A stretch of DNA of 64,000 bases from Lachnospiraceae bacterium (GCA_017399685.1 JAFQBM010000028.1:186001-250000), one strand, 5' to 3'. Counted from the stretch's first letter, positions 27,420 to 37,720 are shown. The notes: a model not told the origin generated them from the sequence alone. Program-made: numbers and translations.

Positions 27420-29132
27420 TTAGTCCAGTTTGTCGTAACGTAACCGATATTCTAAAAATTCATTCACTGGCAACGGTTTTGAAAAGAAATAACCTTGTAC
27501 CAAATCACAGCTGCTCTGTTTTAAGAAATCCAGTTGTTCCTGAGTCTCTACGCCTTCTGCAATTACCTTTAAATCCAGGTCTTTGACCATGGCTACTGAA
27601 TGCTGTACAATCTTTTTTCCTTTTTCTGTAGTTAATACTTCATCCAAAAAGCCTTTGTCCAATTTCACCACATCTACCGGTACATTTTTTAACATATTTA
27701 AAGAAGAATATCCGGAACCAAAGTCATCCATATTCAGCAAAAATCCAAACTTTTGTAATTCATAAAGTACTTTATATAAAGAATCTGCATCATCCAAAAA
27801 TAAACTCTCTGTAAGTTCTAATTCCAAATACTTCGGTTCAATTTCATACTTCTTTACCAATCCCACTACTTTTTCTACAAGATTAGAGTTATAAATATGA
27901 TATCTGGATATATTAATGGACAATGGAATCGGTGAATATCCCTGATTCATCCAGTCCCTCAATGTTTTACAGGTCTGTTCCCAGACATATTCATCCAGCT
28001 TTAAAATAAAACCATTCTTCTCAAACAAAGGTATAAAAATAGATGGCTGAATCATTCCTTTCACAGGGTGTTTCCAGCGAACCAGCGCCTCCGCACCTAC
28101 TACCCGTTTTGTTCTGATATCATGTTTTGGTTGTAAATAAACCACAAACTGTCCATCTCTTAAAGCACTTTTCATTTCACCTTCAATTTCTCTGTCCCGC
28201 ATCATTTGTACACGATACATGTCATTAAAAAAGGCATAATTTTGAAGCTTACTTCCTTTAATCTGTTTTCTTGCAATGGAAGAACGGTCATACATCAAAT
28301 TCGTAGGAAGACTTGTATCATCTACTACTAAAATTCCAAAGAAAACTTCTACTTCATATTTCTTTTGGTGATTCTGGATTAAAACGGTTAATTTATTTAT
28401 CCAACGCATCACCTCATCTTCATGATGATATCCCATCATCATGGCAAACACATCCGAATGCATTCTTCCATATATTACATTTGGCTCTGCCTTAATTCGG
28501 ATAATATCTGCGATAAATTTAATCAGCCGGTCGCCTTCCAGATTTCCATATACATCATTGATAATCTTTAACTTATCGACATCCAGGGAAATCATGGCAT
28601 AATGTGGAAACTCACCTTTTCTAAGCATTTTATTACACTCACGATAGAATTTATCCATGTTATAAATTGCCGTCATGGAGTCATATTCTGCCCGATATTT
28701 CAAGGTTTCATATGCTTTCATATATTCATCCACATTATTAATGGTACCTACTACTTTCTTAATACTTCCATCTTCATCATCGTAAACGTTGGTCAACATC
28801 CACTTACACCAGGCATATTCCCCAGTAACTTTATGTTTCATACGAACCGTAACTTCAACATTCGATTTGCCTGTGTGATATTCATCCCTAAAGGCATGGA
28901 ATTTGGACATATCTTCAGAGTGAATGATAGAATCTTCCATTACGATATCTAAAATGTCCCTGCCACGATATTCCTCGATATAGTCTTCAAAAAACTTTTT
29001 GGACACATACCGGATATTCGTCTTTGCATGCCATTCAAACATGATGGTATTCGTACAGCCCAATAATATCTTATAATTATCTTTATCTACATACTCGTCA
29101 TCATTATAATCGAGATAAATACATTCTTCCAT
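27420..29132 (-). CDS. PAS-GGDEF-EAL protein, probable c-di-GMP phosphodiesterase
   Basis: 570 residues, no membrane helix. Layout: PAS-like sensor (about 22-140), GGDEF domain (150-305), EAL domain (315-565). The GGDEF signature is replaced by HSDVF at 225-229, so diguanylate cyclase activity is unlikely. The EAL domain looks complete: Glu348 in GAEALVRW, then SINIS, ELTES, MDDFGSGYSSL, KLDKGF, AEGVET and QGYFFSKP. It is therefore expected to hydrolyse cyclic di-GMP, with the degenerate domain perhaps binding GTP as a regulator. Start ATG follows AAAGGGAG. It is monocistronic. Confidence 0.88.
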   Translation of the reverse strand: MEECIYLDYNDDEYVDKDNYKILLGCTNTIMFEWHAKTNIRYVSKKFFEDYIEEYRGRDILDIVMEDSIIHSEDMSKFHAFRDEYHTGKSNVEVTVRMKHKVTGEYAWCKWMLTNVYDDEDGSIKKVVGTINNVDEYMKAYETLKYRAEYDSMTAIYNMDKFYRECNKMLRKGEFPHYAMISLDVDKLKIINDVYGNLEGDRLIKFIADIIRIKAEPNVIYGRMHSDVFAMMMGYHHEDEVMRWINKLTVLIQNHQKKYEVEVFFGILVVDDTSLPTNLMYDRSSIARKQIKGSKLQNYAFFNDMYRVQMMRDREIEGEMKSALRDGQFVVYLQPKHDIRTKRVVGAEALVRWKHPVKGMIQPSIFIPLFEKNGFILKLDEYVWEQTCKTLRDWMNQGYSPIPLSINISRYHIYNSNLVEKVVGLVKKYEIEPKYLELELTESLFLDDADSLYKVLYELQKFGFLLNMDDFGSGYSSLNMLKNVPVDVVKLDKGFLDEVLTTEKGKKIVQHSVAMVKDLDLKVIAEGVETQEQLDFLKQSSCDLVQGYFFSKPLPVNEFLEYRLRYDKLD

Positions 29133-29265
29133 AGGAATCTCCCTTTTCTTTTTCTAACGGATACACTGGTAATTATAGCATAACTACCACTTATTATCAA
29201 ATAAAAAAACTAAGACAAATCAACCAAATCTCTGTTCCCATCTCCTACATCATTCACAATTTTTC

Positions 29266-30396
29266 TTACGATTCATTGATATAAATTCTCTTCACCCTTC
29301 TTGTAAAACGACAGGACAATTCATAATTAAAACTTCCAGAAAGATTTCCTACTTCTTCCATTGTAATCTGAGCCCCGCCATCCGTACCAATTAAAGTTAC
29401 TTCATCTTCTACCTTTACATCTTCAATGTGAGTAACATCTACCATCATCTGATCCATACAAACTCTGCCTACAATCGGAGCATACTGACCTTTAATGATA
29501 ACCCTTCCTATGGAGGATAGACTTCTAGGATATCCATCTGCATAACCAAAAGTCAAAGTGGCAATTTTCATTTTATCCTTTGCAACAAAGGTAGCTCCAT
29601 AACTAATCCCACTTCCCTTTTCTACAAAATGAACATTTCCTACATGTGCTTTCAGAGTAAAAGCCGGCTCTAAAAATAACTTCGTTTTATCCACTTCTTC
29701 CGAAGGATACATACCATAGGTAATGATTCCGGAACGAACCATATCATATCTGTGATGGTTAAATTCCATAATAGCTGCACTGTTACAAGCATGTTTTAAC
29801 GGAATCTGAATGCCTTCTTTTTCTAATTCCATGACAAACTCATCAAATCGTTTCATTTGCAGATAAGTATATTCTTTGTCTTCCATATCAGCACAGGAAA
29901 AATGAGTAAAGAGACCTTCTAATTCAAGCATAGGAAGTGCCTTGATTTTCTTTACCAGTTCTACATCCTCTCCGGTTGATTTAAAACCAATTCTGGACAT
30001 GCCGGTATCCAGAGCGATATGTATTTTCCCTGTTTTATTTAGTCTTTCACATTCTTTCGAAAATGCACTTGCAGTTTCCATGGAATAAATGGTCTGGGCA
30101 ATGTCATTTTTAATCAATATTTCATATTCCGAAGGGGACGAATATCCTAATATCAGAATTGGTAATTTAATGCCTGCCTCTCTAAGTTCCAGTGCCTCTT
30201 CCACGTCCGCTACACCAAAATAATCTACAATAGACTCTAACTTTCTTCCAACCTCTACTGCACCATGACCATAACCATCCGCCTTTACCACTGCCATAAT
30301 TTTTGTTTCTTTTGGAACAAGTTGTTTTACCCGTAACATATTATTACGAATTTTATCCAAATCAATGATTGCAAAACTTCTACTATATTCTGTCAT
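29266..30396 (-). CDS. alr: Alanine racemase
   Basis: PLP enzyme converting L- to D-alanine for peptidoglycan; 376 residues. The PLP lysine is in AVVKADGYGHGA, the C-terminal catalytic Tyr in GSGISYGATF, and the substrate-site VCMDQMMVD block is present. Start ATG has only a weak site (GGTG) but matches the family N-terminus (SFAIIDLDKIRNNM). It stands alone between the PAS-GGDEF-EAL gene and the MoxR operon. Confidence 0.96.
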   Translation of the reverse strand: MTEYSRSFAIIDLDKIRNNMLRVKQLVPKETKIMAVVKADGYGHGAVEVGRKLESIVDYFGVADVEEALELREAGIKLPILILGYSSPSEYEILIKNDIAQTIYSMETASAFSKECERLNKTGKIHIALDTGMSRIGFKSTGEDVELVKKIKALPMLELEGLFTHFSCADMEDKEYTYLQMKRFDEFVMELEKEGIQIPLKHACNSAAIMEFNHHRYDMVRSGIITYGMYPSEEVDKTKLFLEPAFTLKAHVGNVHFVEKGSGISYGATFVAKDKMKIATLTFGYADGYPRSLSSIGRVIIKGQYAPIVGRVCMDQMMVDVTHIEDVKVEDEVTLIGTDGGAQITMEEVGNLSGSFNYELSCRFTRRVKRIYINES

Positions 30397-30479
30397 TTTT
30401 TAGCACCAAGCTCAAGCAAAACTGCTTGCACATCATTTCCTTTCTCTTTTTTTCACCAGAGTAATCCTTTTCCCATGAA

Positions 30480-30501
30480 TCACGACATATTTTGCAAACC
30501 G
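30480..30501 (+). repeat. 3'-UTR repeat motif, copy 3
   Basis: TCACGACATATTTTGCAAACC (then G) on the plus strand. In the sense of the upstream minus-strand gene (stop at 30514) it starts 13 nt after the stop codon. An ATTTTGG segment flanks it on the gene side, as in copy 2. Confidence 0.5.
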
Positions 30502-30513
30502 TTATGAGACAGA

Positions 30514-31761
30514 TTATTTTGGTATACTCACCTTCATCTTTAATACCGTTTCTCTGGTCTGCTCATCCTTTCCGTACCTTGCTGCTTCATAACAACTTGT
30601 CATTTCTTCTATCTTGTCCTTCGTCTGACTTTCCACCATCTGCTTTAGTTCTTCCGGAGTCAGATGCTCTTTCAAAGCTATTACCTGTTTTTTCTCATAG
30701 TGCTTCATTTTCTTTTGATACAATTTTCTGATTTTTTCTGAATTACTTAAGGTAAATCTTGAAAATAAAGAGCCTTTTTCTCTTTCCTTTTTCATAATTT
30801 TAACCTTTTTTTCTTTTTTTATTTCTGTTATTTCATCAGAATCCATTAAATTTTTATTCATATATTTCTTAAAAAATTCGAAAATGCCGTAAATCACCAA
30901 TAATATAACAGCAATCACAGCCACTACACAAAGAACATTAAATACCATTTCTAATATTTTTAATAAAGTTTCATTCTTTGGCATCTGGTCTTCAAATCCC
31001 TCACCAAAAAAATTCTGTTGCTTTACCTGTTCTGTAGTACTTACTTCTGCTTCCTCTTTCACCGGAACCTCTGCCAGACTAGAAAAAAACTTTTGCAGCA
31101 AACCAAACAAAAAAGCACCAATGGCACCTGCTAAATTTTCCGGCTTTACTAAAATTACAACAATGATAAGCAAAACCAAAATACCTGATAAAATAGACAA
31201 ATACATATTATGAACCAGATTTATTTTCTTATATGGGAAATGTTTTATTTCATTTTGATTTTTCAAAAACTGGCTGTAATTATGAAAATATTGCGTTGCA
31301 AGATGAAGAAGATAATAGAAAATTCCCATCCCACACACCAGATAATAGTATTCCTTTGTCACATTTTGGCCGTATATTCCCATCATTAAAAATATCACCA
31401 TAAATCCTAATGGCATTTCTTTATAAGGCTTTGCGTCTTCCTTTTTCCAAAAATAAAGGGACAGCAACAACTGAACCACCCAGAAAACCACATACAAAAC
31501 CTTGCAAAAAGCATCTAATTGAAGTAAAAACATAAGTGCCAATACAATGATGTGAAGTCCTAAAAAGGCAAAGATATTTTTTATGTATTTTCGAATCAAA
31601 TATACAAAAATCACCATAGGAAGTAATTTTATTCCTTCCAGATAAGGTACCATGTGGTCGGCATAATATATATTTTGGAAGGTCAAAAACAACAAATAAT
31701 AAAACAATAATTCCATGATTACATAAGATATTTCATGCAGACAATCCAACTTCTTAGTCAT
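30514..31761 (-). CDS. Multi-pass membrane protein of the MoxR/DUF58 operon
   Basis: 415 residues. The first ~210 residues form about seven membrane helices (ELLFYYLLFLTFQ, IVLALMFLLQLDAF, MVIFLMMGIYG and others). One further helix near 285 follows (FNVLCVVAVIAVILLVIYGIF), and then a basic cytoplasmic tail of about 110 residues (KEKKVKIMKKEREKGSLFSR) ends the protein. I do not know its function. It overlaps the DUF58 gene by 8 bp and ends the operon. Its position corresponds to that of the DUF4129/transglutaminase membrane protein often found in such operons, but no transglutaminase domain is visible. Confidence 0.75.
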   Translation of the reverse strand: MTKKLDCLHEISYVIMELLFYYLLFLTFQNIYYADHMVPYLEGIKLLPMVIFVYLIRKYIKNIFAFLGLHIIVLALMFLLQLDAFCKVLYVVFWVVQLLLSLYFWKKEDAKPYKEMPLGFMVIFLMMGIYGQNVTKEYYYLVCGMGIFYYLLHLATQYFHNYSQFLKNQNEIKHFPYKKINLVHNMYLSILSGILVLLIIVVILVKPENLAGAIGAFLFGLLQKFFSSLAEVPVKEEAEVSTTEQVKQQNFFGEGFEDQMPKNETLLKILEMVFNVLCVVAVIAVILLVIYGIFEFFKKYMNKNLMDSDEITEIKKEKKVKIMKKEREKGSLFSRFTLSNSEKIRKLYQKKMKHYEKKQVIALKEHLTPEELKQMVESQTKDKIEEMTSCYEAARYGKDEQTRETVLKMKVSIPK

Positions 31762-32869
31762 TCATTGTCACCTCCCATGGATAAACATCTTTTTGATTGA
31801 TATCAACGGCAAAGTCCTTGAATTCCGGTACAATCCATACCATTGGTATCTTTTCTTCTTTTTTTCTTTGATACCAGCTAAGGGCTTCTTCATTTCTTTC
31901 ATTGGAAATTAAAACAAAAAAAGTATGCTGTTCCCTTCCCACTTCTTCCTCACACAGCTTCAAAAAGTCTCCTGCCTTGTTTTTATTATCAATTCTTGCC
32001 AGCTTTTTCAATATCATATTCATATGAGAGGCAGAAGAACCTGTTTCCACCAAAACCGGCTCTTTTGTAATGAAATCAAAGGCATTGGTCACAATTCCTA
32101 ATGGTACAAAATCCCGAATAAAGCGGTTTGCAAGAGTGGCAGCTATCTTTATGGAAATTTCCTGTACCATGTCCTGATGAAACATAGTATGGGTATTTAG
32201 ATTCACCAATATCTTCACGTCATAATTTGAAGTCGGATAATAAGTATTTACCTGTAATACATTATTTCTGGCTGTACTCTTCCAATTAATGTTTCGGTAA
32301 TTATCATAAGGCTGATACTCGCGAATTCCCTTAAATTCAAACGGATCTTCTACCAAAGATTTTTTCCCCATATATTCTCCTAATATGGTCTGATAACTCA
32401 CTTCAAATTGTGTCATATCCAAAAAAGAAGGGTATACATACAAATAACATTGATTTTTACTGTTTTTTGCATAACTATGTTTCATGAACAAGTCTTTTGA
32501 AATTAAATCAACATTCGAAATACCATAATATCCTCGTTTTCCCGGCGTAAAAGCAAGCCTCCTTGTTACAATCTGATTTCCCATTACAGAAAACACATCA
32601 TTCCGATAGAACTGGTCTGTGACACAAACATTGTCTAAATCTTCAAATACAAAAGAACGGTCTGTCACAAATTTCACACTTAAGGTAGGCATGGGCAATA
32701 TTTTTTGATTGGTAATCTCCTGAAGCAAAGTTACGGTTTCGTTTTCAAAAGCTTCTTCTTTGTCAAAAGATAACTTTACTTCCACACCCTTATCCCAATA
32801 TTTCGCATAGATTTTTTTCTGAATCTGATACAGCAATAAAATAATAATAACTGCAATTATCAGTAACAT
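31754..32869 (-). CDS. DUF58 domain protein
   Basis: 371 residues with an N-terminal membrane helix (LLIIAVIIILLLYQI) and a beta-rich then vWA-like C-terminal part. The DUF58 hallmark NINWKSTARNN near 199 and the preceding EYQPYDNYR are clear. The family always travels with MoxR ATPases and probably helps them act on surface or envelope targets. It is 20 bp after the MoxR gene and overlaps the next gene, so the three are one operon. Confidence 0.88.
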   Translation of the reverse strand: MLLIIAVIIILLLYQIQKKIYAKYWDKGVEVKLSFDKEEAFENETVTLLQEITNQKILPMPTLSVKFVTDRSFVFEDLDNVCVTDQFYRNDVFSVMGNQIVTRRLAFTPGKRGYYGISNVDLISKDLFMKHSYAKNSKNQCYLYVYPSFLDMTQFEVSYQTILGEYMGKKSLVEDPFEFKGIREYQPYDNYRNINWKSTARNNVLQVNTYYPTSNYDVKILVNLNTHTMFHQDMVQEISIKIAATLANRFIRDFVPLGIVTNAFDFITKEPVLVETGSSASHMNMILKKLARIDNKNKAGDFLKLCEEEVGREQHTFFVLISNERNEEALSWYQRKKEEKIPMVWIVPEFKDFAVDINQKDVYPWEVTMND

Positions 32870-32889
32870 ATGACCCCAACCTTTCCAGT

Positions 32890-33837
32890 TTATTCACTCC
32901 AGTTTTCTGTCGGCACTGCAGTACCGGATAAAATACCGTCTAAAATACTATCTTCTGTTTTGCCAAATGCTGCAGAGGAATATGTAATCATTCTATGGGC
33001 CATAACCGGTTTTGCTAATTTTTTAATGTCTTCCGGAATCACATAATTTCTATTATTCATAGCTGCATAAACTTTCAGTACCTTCACAAACGCCAAGGTT
33101 CCTCTTGGACTTACCCCAAGTGCAACACTAGGGTGATTTCTGGTGGCTTGTACCAAATTTACAATATATTCTTTTAATACAGGGTGTATAAATACCTCAA
33201 GACATTCCTTCCTCATTTCCATTAAATCTTCCTTAGTGCAAACAGGCTCCAGACTGTCCATTGGGTTCTCAGACATGAAACGGGATATCATATGAATTTC
33301 TTCTTCCTTATCTGGAAATCCTACAGATAATTTCATCATAAAACGATCCAGCTGTGCCTCAGGCAACGGAAAAGTACCGGCTGTTTCGATAGGATTCTGA
33401 GTAGCAATTACCAAAAAAGGTTCTTCTAATGAATAGGTCACTCCATCCACCGTTACCTGTTTTTCTTCCATACACTCTAAAAGACTGGACTGTGTTCTAG
33501 GCGTTGCACGATTAATTTCATCTGCCAGAATGATATTGGCAAAAACAGGACCTTTGATAAACTGAAATTCTCCTTCTTTCTGTCGGAAAATATTCATACC
33601 CGTAATATCCGAAGGTAACAAATCCGGCGTAAACTGAATACGGCTAAACTCTGCACTTAAGGATTTTGCAATGGCCTTTGTCATTACTGTTTTTCCAGTC
33701 CCCGGTGCGTCTTCTAACAATACATGTCCACCCGCTATCAAAGATGCCAGCAGCATTTGTATAATTTCATCTTTTCCTACGATTACCTTTCCCACATTTT
33801 CTTTCAGTGTTCTTGCTACTTCATATGTTTTTCCCAT
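32890..33837 (-). CDS. MoxR-family AAA+ ATPase
   Basis: 315 residues. The Walker A motif is DAPGTGKTVM, Walker B IILADEINR, and the MoxR-specific ATPRTQSSLLECMEE segment and ATQNPIETAG sensor 1 follow. MoxR proteins act as chaperone-like ATPases with vWA/DUF58 partners; the DUF58 gene is next. Start ATG follows GAGAGGG. It is the first gene of the three-gene operon. Its distance from ribH upstream is 86 bp. Confidence 0.92.
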   Translation of the reverse strand: MGKTYEVARTLKENVGKVIVGKDEIIQMLLASLIAGGHVLLEDAPGTGKTVMTKAIAKSLSAEFSRIQFTPDLLPSDITGMNIFRQKEGEFQFIKGPVFANIILADEINRATPRTQSSLLECMEEKQVTVDGVTYSLEEPFLVIATQNPIETAGTFPLPEAQLDRFMMKLSVGFPDKEEEIHMISRFMSENPMDSLEPVCTKEDLMEMRKECLEVFIHPVLKEYIVNLVQATRNHPSVALGVSPRGTLAFVKVLKVYAAMNNRNYVIPEDIKKLAKPVMAHRMITYSSAAFGKTEDSILDGILSGTAVPTENWSE

Positions 33838-33923
33838 AAATTTACCCTCTCTTCCACTTCTATACCAGCAGTTTCACACGCAAATCCGCATCATGTATCT
33901 ACAAAATTTTCATGCACTACTCA

Positions 33924-34385
33924 TTACAGATTCTTCATTAAATTTGCCATTTCAATTGCAGTGCAGGCTGCATCGTATCCCTTGTTTCCGGCTTTTGTTC
34001 CGGCACGTTCGATAGCCTGTTCAATATTATCTGTGGTAACTACACCGAAAGCCACGGGTACATTGGTTTCCAGACTTACGCTGGCAATCCCCTTTGAAAC
34101 TTCAGCACAAACATAGTCATAATGGCTGGTTGCACCTTTAATGACTGCTCCAACGCAGACAATGGCATCATACTTTCCTGTTTTTGCTAGTTGTTTTGCA
34201 ATCAGGGGAATTTCAAAAGCTCCCGGCACCCATGCTAAAGTGATATCATCTTCTTCCATTCCATGACGAACCAAGGCGTCTTTTGCTCCTCCTATTAATT
34301 TTGATACAATAAATTCATTAAATCTGGCTGCTACAATCGCCACTTTCAATCCACTTGCTACTACATTTCCTTCTAATGTTATCAT
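33924..34385 (-). CDS. ribH: 6,7-dimethyl-8-ribityllumazine synthase
   Basis: Penultimate riboflavin step: condenses the pyrimidinedione with DHBP; 153 residues, the usual length, forming icosahedral or pentameric shells. [22 protein letters not shown] and [15 protein letters not shown] blocks are all present, as is the catalytic His in that last block. It is the final gene of the riboflavin operon, 43 bp after ribBA. Confidence 0.97.
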   Translation of the reverse strand: MITLEGNVVASGLKVAIVAARFNEFIVSKLIGGAKDALVRHGMEEDDITLAWVPGAFEIPLIAKQLAKTGKYDAIVCVGAVIKGATSHYDYVCAEVSKGIASVSLETNVPVAFGVVTTDNIEQAIERAGTKAGNKGYDAACTAIEMANLMKNL

Positions 34386-34428
34386 TTCTTTTTCCTTACA
34401 GAACCCTTAGTCCTGCTTATCCTTTCTT

Positions 34429-35631
34429 TTATTTATAATCTGTCATATGATTCATTTTTTGTTGTTTTGTTCTTAAATAAAAAGCATCTATCGGATTAGC
34501 CCTAATCTGAATCGGAACTCTTTCTTTAATGGTGATTCCATATCCATTTAATCCACTGATTTTACTTGGATTATTGGTCATTAACCGTAATTCTCTGACA
34601 CCCAGGTCATGCAAAATCTGTGCCCCAATTCCATAATCCCGCATATCTGCCGGAAAACCAAGTTTAATATTTGCTTCTACGGTGTCAAGTCCCTGCTCCT
34701 GCAATTCATATGCCTTTAATTTATTTATCAACCCAATTCCACGGCCTTCCTGACGCATATATACTAATACTCCTCGGCCTTCCTTGGCTATCATTCTTAA
34801 TGCCTCTTCCAACTGTTCTCCACAGTCACAACGCATGGAACCAAGGATATCACCAGTTAAACATTCCGAATGTACACGACATAAAACCGGATTTCCATCC
34901 TTAATATCACCCATTACAAGCGCAATATGGTGTTCTCCATTTAAATGATTTTCATAACCATAAATATCAAATTCCCCATATTTCGTCGGCATCTTAGCTT
35001 TTGCCTTGCATTCCACCAGACTCTCGATTTTTAAACGGTACGCAATGATATCCGCAATGGAAATCAATTTAAGATTATGTTCTTTTGCAAATCCAATCAA
35101 CTCTGTGGTTCTCATCATGGTACCGTCTTCCCGCATAATCTCACAGCAAAGACCGCAAGGCTTTAACCCTGCTAACTTCATTAAATCCACCGTTGCTTCT
35201 GTATGTCCGGCACGTTTTAAAATTCCACCCTCTCTTGCTTCTAAAGGAAACATATGTCCCGGTCTTCTGAAATCCTCTGGTTTTGCATCATCTTTTACAC
35301 ATTGAATCGCAGTAAGGGAACGTTCCACTGCTGAAATTCCTGTGGTAGTATCCACATGGTCAATGGATACGGTAAATGCAGTCTGATGGTTGTCTGTATT
35401 CGTGGAAACCATCTGAGAAAGTCCCAGCTTATTAGTTAATTCCTTATCCATGGGCATACAAATCAAACCTTTGGCATAACTTGCCATAAAATTAACATTT
35501 TCTGTGGTAGCAAACTCAGTAGCACAAATACAGTCTCCTTCATTTTCCCTATCCGGGTCATCCACTACCAGTATGATTTTACCTTGTCTTAAATCTTCCA
35601 ATGCTTCTTCCACTGTACTAAAATCTGACAT
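34429..35631 (-). CDS. ribBA: Bifunctional DHBP synthase / GTP cyclohydrolase II
   Basis: 400 residues with two enzyme domains. Residues 1-~200 are DHBP synthase ([31 protein letters not shown]). Residues ~205-400 are GTP cyclohydrolase II ([10 protein letters not shown], the zinc cysteines in [22 protein letters not shown]). It supplies both starting branches of riboflavin synthesis. Start ATG follows TAGGAGA. It lies 94 bp after ribE. Confidence 0.97.
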   Translation of the reverse strand: MSDFSTVEEALEDLRQGKIILVVDDPDRENEGDCICATEFATTENVNFMASYAKGLICMPMDKELTNKLGLSQMVSTNTDNHQTAFTVSIDHVDTTTGISAVERSLTAIQCVKDDAKPEDFRRPGHMFPLEAREGGILKRAGHTEATVDLMKLAGLKPCGLCCEIMREDGTMMRTTELIGFAKEHNLKLISIADIIAYRLKIESLVECKAKAKMPTKYGEFDIYGYENHLNGEHHIALVMGDIKDGNPVLCRVHSECLTGDILGSMRCDCGEQLEEALRMIAKEGRGVLVYMRQEGRGIGLINKLKAYELQEQGLDTVEANIKLGFPADMRDYGIGAQILHDLGVRELRLMTNNPSKISGLNGYGITIKERVPIQIRANPIDAFYLRTKQQKMNHMTDYK

Positions 35632-35725
35632 TCTTCTATTCTCCTATTCTAAAACATTGAGCAGAAAGTATTTTTACCTTTACGCCCTGATGTTTTCAAT
35701 CTGCAGTCATTTCAAAATCAACCAA

Positions 35726-36364
35726 TTAATTGATATATCCAAACTTTCTTAAAAATTCCTCATTCAATGAGGATTCTTTTTTTCTATCTTGAAAAGAAAT
35801 AAAATGTTCAATGTATTTTCCTACCATATCACATTCAATGTTCACCCTGTCTCCTATTTTCTTATTACTTAGGCTGGTTTCTTTTCTGGTATGTGGAATA
35901 ATTGATACATAAAAGCAGTCTTTTTCCACCTTGGCAACCGTCAGGCTGATTCCATCAATGGTAACAGAGCCTTTCCTTACCACGTATTTTAAAATTTCTT
36001 CTTTTGCACTGACAGCATACCAGAAGGCATTATCTTCTTCTTTTATCTCCAATATACTGCCCTCTCCGTCAATATGTCCGGAAACAATATGTCCACCGAA
36101 TCTTCCGTCTGCCGCCATAGCCCTCTCTAAATTTACTTTATCCCCAGGCTTAACATCACTTAAATTCGAGCATCGTTTCGTTTCTGGCATAACATCTGCT
36201 TCAAATTCATTGTTTCCAATGTAAACCACCGTAAGACAGACTCCATTCACAGCAATACTATCTCCCAATTTGGTTCCTTCCAGCACTTTTTCTGCCTTAA
36301 TTACCAGACTGTTGGGTTTTATTTTCGATATCATACCAACTTCTTCTATAATTCCTGTAAACAT
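35726..36364 (-). CDS. ribE: Riboflavin synthase alpha subunit
   Basis: Dismutates two lumazines to give riboflavin; 212 residues. Two lumazine-binding beta-barrel halves begin MFTGIIEEVG and GHIDGEGSI; conserved NGVCLTV and the second-half DGISLTV are both present. I start at ATG 36364 with GGAAGAGTGGAG upstream; a longer frame begins inside ribD without support. It overlaps the ribD end by 19 bp. Confidence 0.96.
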   Translation of the reverse strand: MFTGIIEEVGMISKIKPNSLVIKAEKVLEGTKLGDSIAVNGVCLTVVYIGNNEFEADVMPETKRCSNLSDVKPGDKVNLERAMAADGRFGGHIVSGHIDGEGSILEIKEEDNAFWYAVSAKEEILKYVVRKGSVTIDGISLTVAKVEKDCFYVSIIPHTRKETSLSNKKIGDRVNIECDMVGKYIEHFISFQDRKKESSLNEEFLRKFGYIN

Positions 36365-37452
36365 TTCTCCACTCTTCCTGTAATTAATATGTCCTTTGCA
36401 ATAACAGTACATTCTGTATCCTTAAGTTTCACCGCATCTGCCATTTTCTGAATTCCCTTTCCTTCCACCGGAGATAAGGCTTTCTCTCCTCCAATCAATT
36501 TAGGAGCGATAAAGGCATATACCCTGTCCACCAGATTCTCCTGCAAAAAAGAACCATGAACCCTGCCTCCACCTTCTACCAGAATACTATCAATATTTCT
36601 TTCTCCTAACCTTGTAAGCAGTTCAGGCAAACAGATTTCATTCTGCATTTCCATAATTTTCACCCCTAGGGATTTAAGTGTTTCCTTCTTCATTTCATCC
36701 GCTTTTGTGGTTACCACTATGGTTTCGATTTCTTTTGCAGTTTTTACAATCTTACTTTCTATCGGAATCCTTAATTTAGAATCTAAAATAATCCTGACTG
36801 GATTTACTCCACCTTCTATTCTGCAGTTTAGCATAGGGTCGTCCTCTAAAACAGTGTGAATCCCTACTAATATAGCCTTATATCGATTCCTAAGTACCTG
36901 CACAAAATTCCTGCTTTCTTCCGACGTAATCCATTTTGAATCCCTAGAAACTGTGGCAATTTTCCCATCCAGAGTCATGGCATATTTCATGGCAATAAAG
37001 GGTCTTTTCTTACTGATATAATGAAAAAATACCTCATTTAATTTCATGGCTTCTTCCTTCAATACACCAACAGTAACACAAATACCATGCTTTTTTAAAA
37101 TCTCAATTCCCTGACCACCTACCAAAGGATTCTCGTCCACACAGGCAATAATTACGCGTTTTATTTTATGTTCTATAATAGCCTCAGTGCAGGGGGGAGT
37201 TTTTCCATAATGGCAGCAAGGTTCCAAAGTCACGTAAAGTTCTGCACCTTCTGCACTCTTAGACAAAGAATTTAAGGCATTCCTCTCAGCATGTAATTTA
37301 CCATATTCTTCATGAAAACCTTCCCCTATAATTTCTCCATCCTTTACCACAACGCATCCAACCATAGGGTTCGGAGCTGTTTTTCCCTCGCCCTTTTTTG
37401 CCAGTTCCAACGCCCGTTTCATATATTTTATATCTATTTCTTCTTGTGTCAT
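36346..37452 (-). CDS. ribD: Bifunctional diaminohydroxyphosphoribosylaminopyrimidine deaminase/reductase
   Basis: Second and third riboflavin steps; 368 residues. The N-terminal zinc deaminase has HAERNAL and PCCHYGKTPPC. The C-terminal reductase has KYAMTLDGKIAT and LVEGGGRVHGSF. The ATG at 37452 gives the standard N-terminus (KYMKRALELAKKGEGKTAPNP); GGAGGG lies 11 bases upstream. It is the first gene of the operon and is controlled by the FMN riboswitch. Confidence 0.96.
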   Translation of the reverse strand: MTQEEIDIKYMKRALELAKKGEGKTAPNPMVGCVVVKDGEIIGEGFHEEYGKLHAERNALNSLSKSAEGAELYVTLEPCCHYGKTPPCTEAIIEHKIKRVIIACVDENPLVGGQGIEILKKHGICVTVGVLKEEAMKLNEVFFHYISKKRPFIAMKYAMTLDGKIATVSRDSKWITSEESRNFVQVLRNRYKAILVGIHTVLEDDPMLNCRIEGGVNPVRIILDSKLRIPIESKIVKTAKEIETIVVTTKADEMKKETLKSLGVKIMEMQNEICLPELLTRLGERNIDSILVEGGGRVHGSFLQENLVDRVYAFIAPKLIGGEKALSPVEGKGIQKMADAVKLKDTECTVIAKDILITGRVEKCLQEL

Positions 37453-37483
37453 CCTGTCATTATCCCTCCAGTCCTGATAAATG

Positions 37484-37508
37484 AAAAAATCCCTGAAAAC
37501 TTCAAGGG
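37484..37508 (-). terminator. Candidate riboswitch terminator before ribD
   Basis: CCCTTGAA / TTCAGGG pair with a one-base bulge, followed on the minus strand by ATTTTTTC. It lies between the FMN aptamer and ribD and is the best candidate for the off-switch hairpin. Confidence 0.6.
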
Positions 37509-37607
37509 CATAAATCAAGGAATCTAAAAAAGAAAAACTATTATGGCTGTCTTAGCCTTATAATACATTTATATTCATTCTTTTTTACTTTATCATCTTT
37601 TATCCTT

Positions 37608-37714
37608 ACACTTCTCTCATCCAGACTTTACTGTCGGCTTTGGAATCACACCAAATCTGCTCAATGGCTCGCGGGCTTTACCGCCGGTTAGGACTTTCAC
37701 CTTACCCCGAAGTT
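37608..37714 (-). promoter_or_regulatory. FMN riboswitch (RFN element)
   Basis: On the minus strand it reads CTTCGGGGTAAGGTGAAAG, CCTAACCGGCGGTAAAGCCC, GCGAGCC, then GCCGACAGTAAAGTCTGGAT and GAGAGAAG. These are the conserved RFN-element segments in order. It controls ribD-ribE-ribBA-ribH. About 100 nt of leader with the terminator candidate separate it from ribD. Confidence 0.97.
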
Positions 37715-37720
37715 TATCTC

